From assembly GCF_030463565.1 (NCBI RefSeq), contig NC_134643.1, forward strand, positions 121,065,809 through 121,129,808: DNA of 64,000 nt, in the 5' to 3' direction. Of this stretch, positions 61,757-64,000 are shown piece after piece. Position 1 is the stretch's first letter; each line of letters begins with the position of its first letter. Position numbers and translations under genes: made by a program. Source of the DNA: Pelecanus crispus (Eukaryota; Chordata; Aves; Pelecaniformes; Pelecanidae). The notes beneath the pieces were generated by a model. That model was given only the letters and a program-made list of their open reading frames with translations. It was not told the origin of the DNA and did not search any database.

Positions 61757-62537
61757 GTATGAGGTTCAACAAGGCCAAGTGCCAGGCCCTGCACTTGGGT
61801 CACAACAACCCCATGCAATGCTACAGGCCTGGGGAAGAGTGGCTAGAAAGCTGTCTGGCAGAAAAGGACCTGGGGGTGTTGGTTGACAGCCGGCTGAACA
61901 TGAGCCAGCAGTGTGCCCGGGTGGCCAAGAAGGCCAACAGCATCCTGGCTTGTATCAGGAATGCTGTGGCCAGCAGGAGCAGGGAAGTGATCGTGCCCTG
62001 TACTCGGCGCTGGTGAGGCCACACCTCGAATACTGTGTCCAGTTTTGGGCCCCTCAATACAAGAAAGACATTGAGGTGCTGGAGCGTGTCCAGAGAAGGG
62101 CAACAAAGCTGGTGAAGGGTCTGGAGCACAGGCCTTATGAGGAGCAGCTGAGGGAACTGGGGTTGTTTAGCCTGAAGAAAAGGACACTCAGGGGAGACCT
62201 TATCGCTCTCTACAGCTACCCGAAAGGAGGTTGTAGCGAGGTGGGTGTCGGTCTCTTCTCTCAAGTAACAAGCAACAGGATGAGAGGAAATGACCTCAAG
62301 TTGCACCAGGGGAGGTTTAGATTGGATATTAGGAAAAATTTCTTCACTGAAGGGGTTGTCAAGCACTGGAACAGGCTGCCCAGGGAAGCGGTTGAGTCAC
62401 CACCCCCGGAGGTATTTAAAAGACGGGTAGATGTGGCGCTTAGGGACATGGTTTAGTGGTGGACTTGGCAGTACTAGGTTAACAGATGGACTTGATCATC
62501 TTAAAGGTCTTTCCAAGCTAAACAATTCTATGATTCT
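61757..62537 (+). mobile_element. CR1 LINE 3' portion, avian type, frameshifted
   Basis: The sense strand encodes the C-terminal half of CR1 ORF2. The first part reads [14 protein letters not shown], then [18 protein letters not shown] and [12 protein letters not shown]. After a break near 61995-61999 the frame shifts to [32 protein letters not shown], then [15 protein letters not shown] and [12 protein letters not shown]. The frame change fits loss of one C in a gtgccc stretch. The 3' end is diagnostic: aacaattctatgattct at 62521-62537. The 5' end is truncated near 61757, as usual for CR1. The copy is antisense to GRIK1 and sits in its intron. It is younger than the relics at 16440 and 44930 but is broken and inactive. 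Confidence 0.95.
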
Positions 62538-63364
62538 ACTTAAGCAGAAAGTCCTAAACCAAAGCTCTTCAGAGTTTGCTTTGTGCCAGGATCTTTTTCT
62601 GCACTTGATGTCTTCAGAAATCCTTTTGCCATGTGTGTCTCTCATAGTCCTGAAAATCACAATGATCTGGTCTTTGCATCTCATGTCCTACATGACAGGC
62701 ACTGTCTTGTTCCTCTCTCCTCCATAGCAAGGAACACCCGGAGTGTCATGGTTTTGCTTTAAAAAAATGTTGGTCTGAAAGAGCCTGCTGTTTCTCTTGG
62801 CATTTCTTGGCTTAAGTAGCCTTTAGATAAATCAAATCTTCCAACACAGGAAGCACTTGAAATAATCACTCTTCCTCAGTGCAACCCAGCCCTGCACTAC
62901 ACTTCTGCAGGACATTTTTACTGCTGTTGCACACAGTTGTGCTGATTCCTCCTTTCCCTTTCCCTGTCCCCATCACATCAGCACTCCCAGGTGGCAGGAC
63001 TGTCTCTGCAGCACAGACTGCCCTTCATGAAAAGCACCTTTCACCCCAGCTCATCTCCTCCAGCCCTTGAATTGCAGGGGTATGGCTGTTGGGGTGTACC
63101 CCTGGGCGTTGGGGTGCTCCCAGAGTCCATCATGGCATGGGGTGCCCTGGGGGAAACAGTCCAGGCCAGGTCAGGATGTCACAGCTCCCCAAAAAAAGGC
63201 AGAGTTATTTCAGATGTCTTCTCTAGAACTGTTATGACAAAAGTGCTTTTTCTTAAACTATACCATAATGCACATGCAGGGCAGGAATGGGAGTAACTGC
63301 TGCCCAGAAACCCTTACTCCTGCCTTCTCCTAATTCCCAGGTCTCTCGCTGGTGGGCAGGGCTC

Positions 63365-63380
63365 TGTGTGTGTGTGTGTG
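63365..63380. repeat. (TG)8 microsatellite
   Basis: Eight uninterrupted TG units followed by CGC, within the GRIK1 intron. Seen directly. Confidence 0.9.
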
Positions 63381-64000
63381 CGCTTACTTAACTCAAGAAG
63401 TATATGAAGTATTTTACAGTCCAAGGGAGGCAAAGTCATGCCTTCACAGAGCACACAGTCTTCCTTTTGCATACATAAATATCTATTGTATTTATTGTAC
63501 AGACACCTACTCTGTGACTTTTTTTTAAAGTTTTGGACAGTGTAAAGAAATGCTGATCTTGTGAGGATCTTGTAGGGCTTCTCTAATGAAAATAATAACA
63601 CCTTTTATATAACACTGTGTGTGTCTCACTGGTTTATGAGTGTGATAAATTGTATTTTTCATGCATCTTTCACTATGTCACCTTCACTCTGCCAGAGAAT
63701 TTGTCTCCATTCTGTACAAAAACTAGTGTTCTTTCACTTGTGTTTGTGTACATGTGTATTTCAGGCACAAGTAAGATAGTATATACAGCATATAAATAGT
63801 TAATCATCTTGTCTGAAACTTTTTTTCTAGAGGCTTACATTCCTTTAAACCTACAAATCCTCAGGGATTAATGGTGAAAAAAATCAGTCTAAAGCTGGAA
63901 ACAACTCTAGAAATTTGTTCTGAACTTCTTATGCTGAAATTAAGAAGCTATTTCCTCTGAAAAACCATGCAAGCAACAGGTATTGAAGATTTCTTTCTGA

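Larger units (their letters stand above)
59560..64000 (-). other. GRIK1: GRIK1 intron upstream of the S2 exon (partial)
   Basis: The last 4.4 kb or more of the intron preceding the KSKIST exon. The next upstream exon (the one coding the end of M3 and the linker, with an ADDLAKQ motif) was searched for by eye and is not here, so it lies to the right of the window. The intron contains a CR1 insertion in antisense to the gene (61757-62537), a near-perfect 40-bp inverted repeat and a short TG microsatellite (63365-63380). Confidence 0.8.

Noticed and set aside
61821..62366. 181-codon minus-strand frame
   Set aside because: It is the antisense of the CR1 ORF2 tail.
59560..64000. Upstream GRIK1 exon carrying the ADDLAKQ / IEYGAV motif
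   Set aside because: Searched by eye on the minus strand and not found, so it should lie beyond the right edge.

Overview
This window is vertebrate nuclear DNA, almost certainly from a bird. It holds CR1-type LINE copies whose 3' end carries the avian (ATTCTATGA)n signature. It also holds older CR1 relics, MIR-like SINE fragments, large introns, and a multi-exon gene with canonical AG/GT splice borders. Coding density is very low. None of the bacterial-style features (operons, ribosome binding sites, CRISPR arrays) applies here.

The only protein gene I can support is the 3' part of GRIK1, the kainate-type ionotropic glutamate receptor subunit GluK1, on the minus strand. Reading right to left there are four pieces. 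A 226-bp exon (59334-59559) encodes much of the ligand-binding S2 lobe. A 251-bp exon (54682-54932) encodes the end of S2, membrane segment M4 and the first part of the cytoplasmic tail. Two alternative terminal coding segments follow: 52107-52256 (49 residues, ending in HTV) and 47505-47660 (51 residues, ending in ETIA). Both can be joined to the M4 exon in phase 0, so the locus can make two receptor tails with different PDZ ligands. Three overlapping polyadenylation hexamers lie at 47197-47210. Exons further upstream (amino-terminal domain, S1, M1-M3) were not found and should lie beyond the right edge.

Layout. Positions 1 to about 47190 are downstream of GRIK1 and hold no gene I can defend. 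They contain AT-rich noncoding DNA, a diverged direct repeat (9803-10144), a 1.8-kb ancient CR1 relic (16440-18230, minus), a GC-rich ORF-dense patch (18340-19150), an interstitial telomere-like block (19707-19753), CR1 fragments (23140-23300, 24171-24580, 35880-36600, 44930-45760), MIR-like relics (27160-27255, 31140-31390), a CpG-enriched patch (26160-26430), and several simple repeats and palindromes. From 47197 to 64000 is the GRIK1 3' end with its introns. The rightmost intron carries a fairly intact but frameshifted CR1 copy (61757-62537). It also carries a striking 40-bp inverted repeat (60160-60199 and 61317-61356, 39 of 40 bases complementary) that would pair in the GRIK1 pre-mRNA.

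I found no evidence of a new gene system. The most interesting items are the intronic inverted repeat, the alternative GRIK1 tails with possible extra splice or polyadenylation choices, the interstitial telomere-like tract, and the G18 run next to a 35-base alternating purine-pyrimidine tract.
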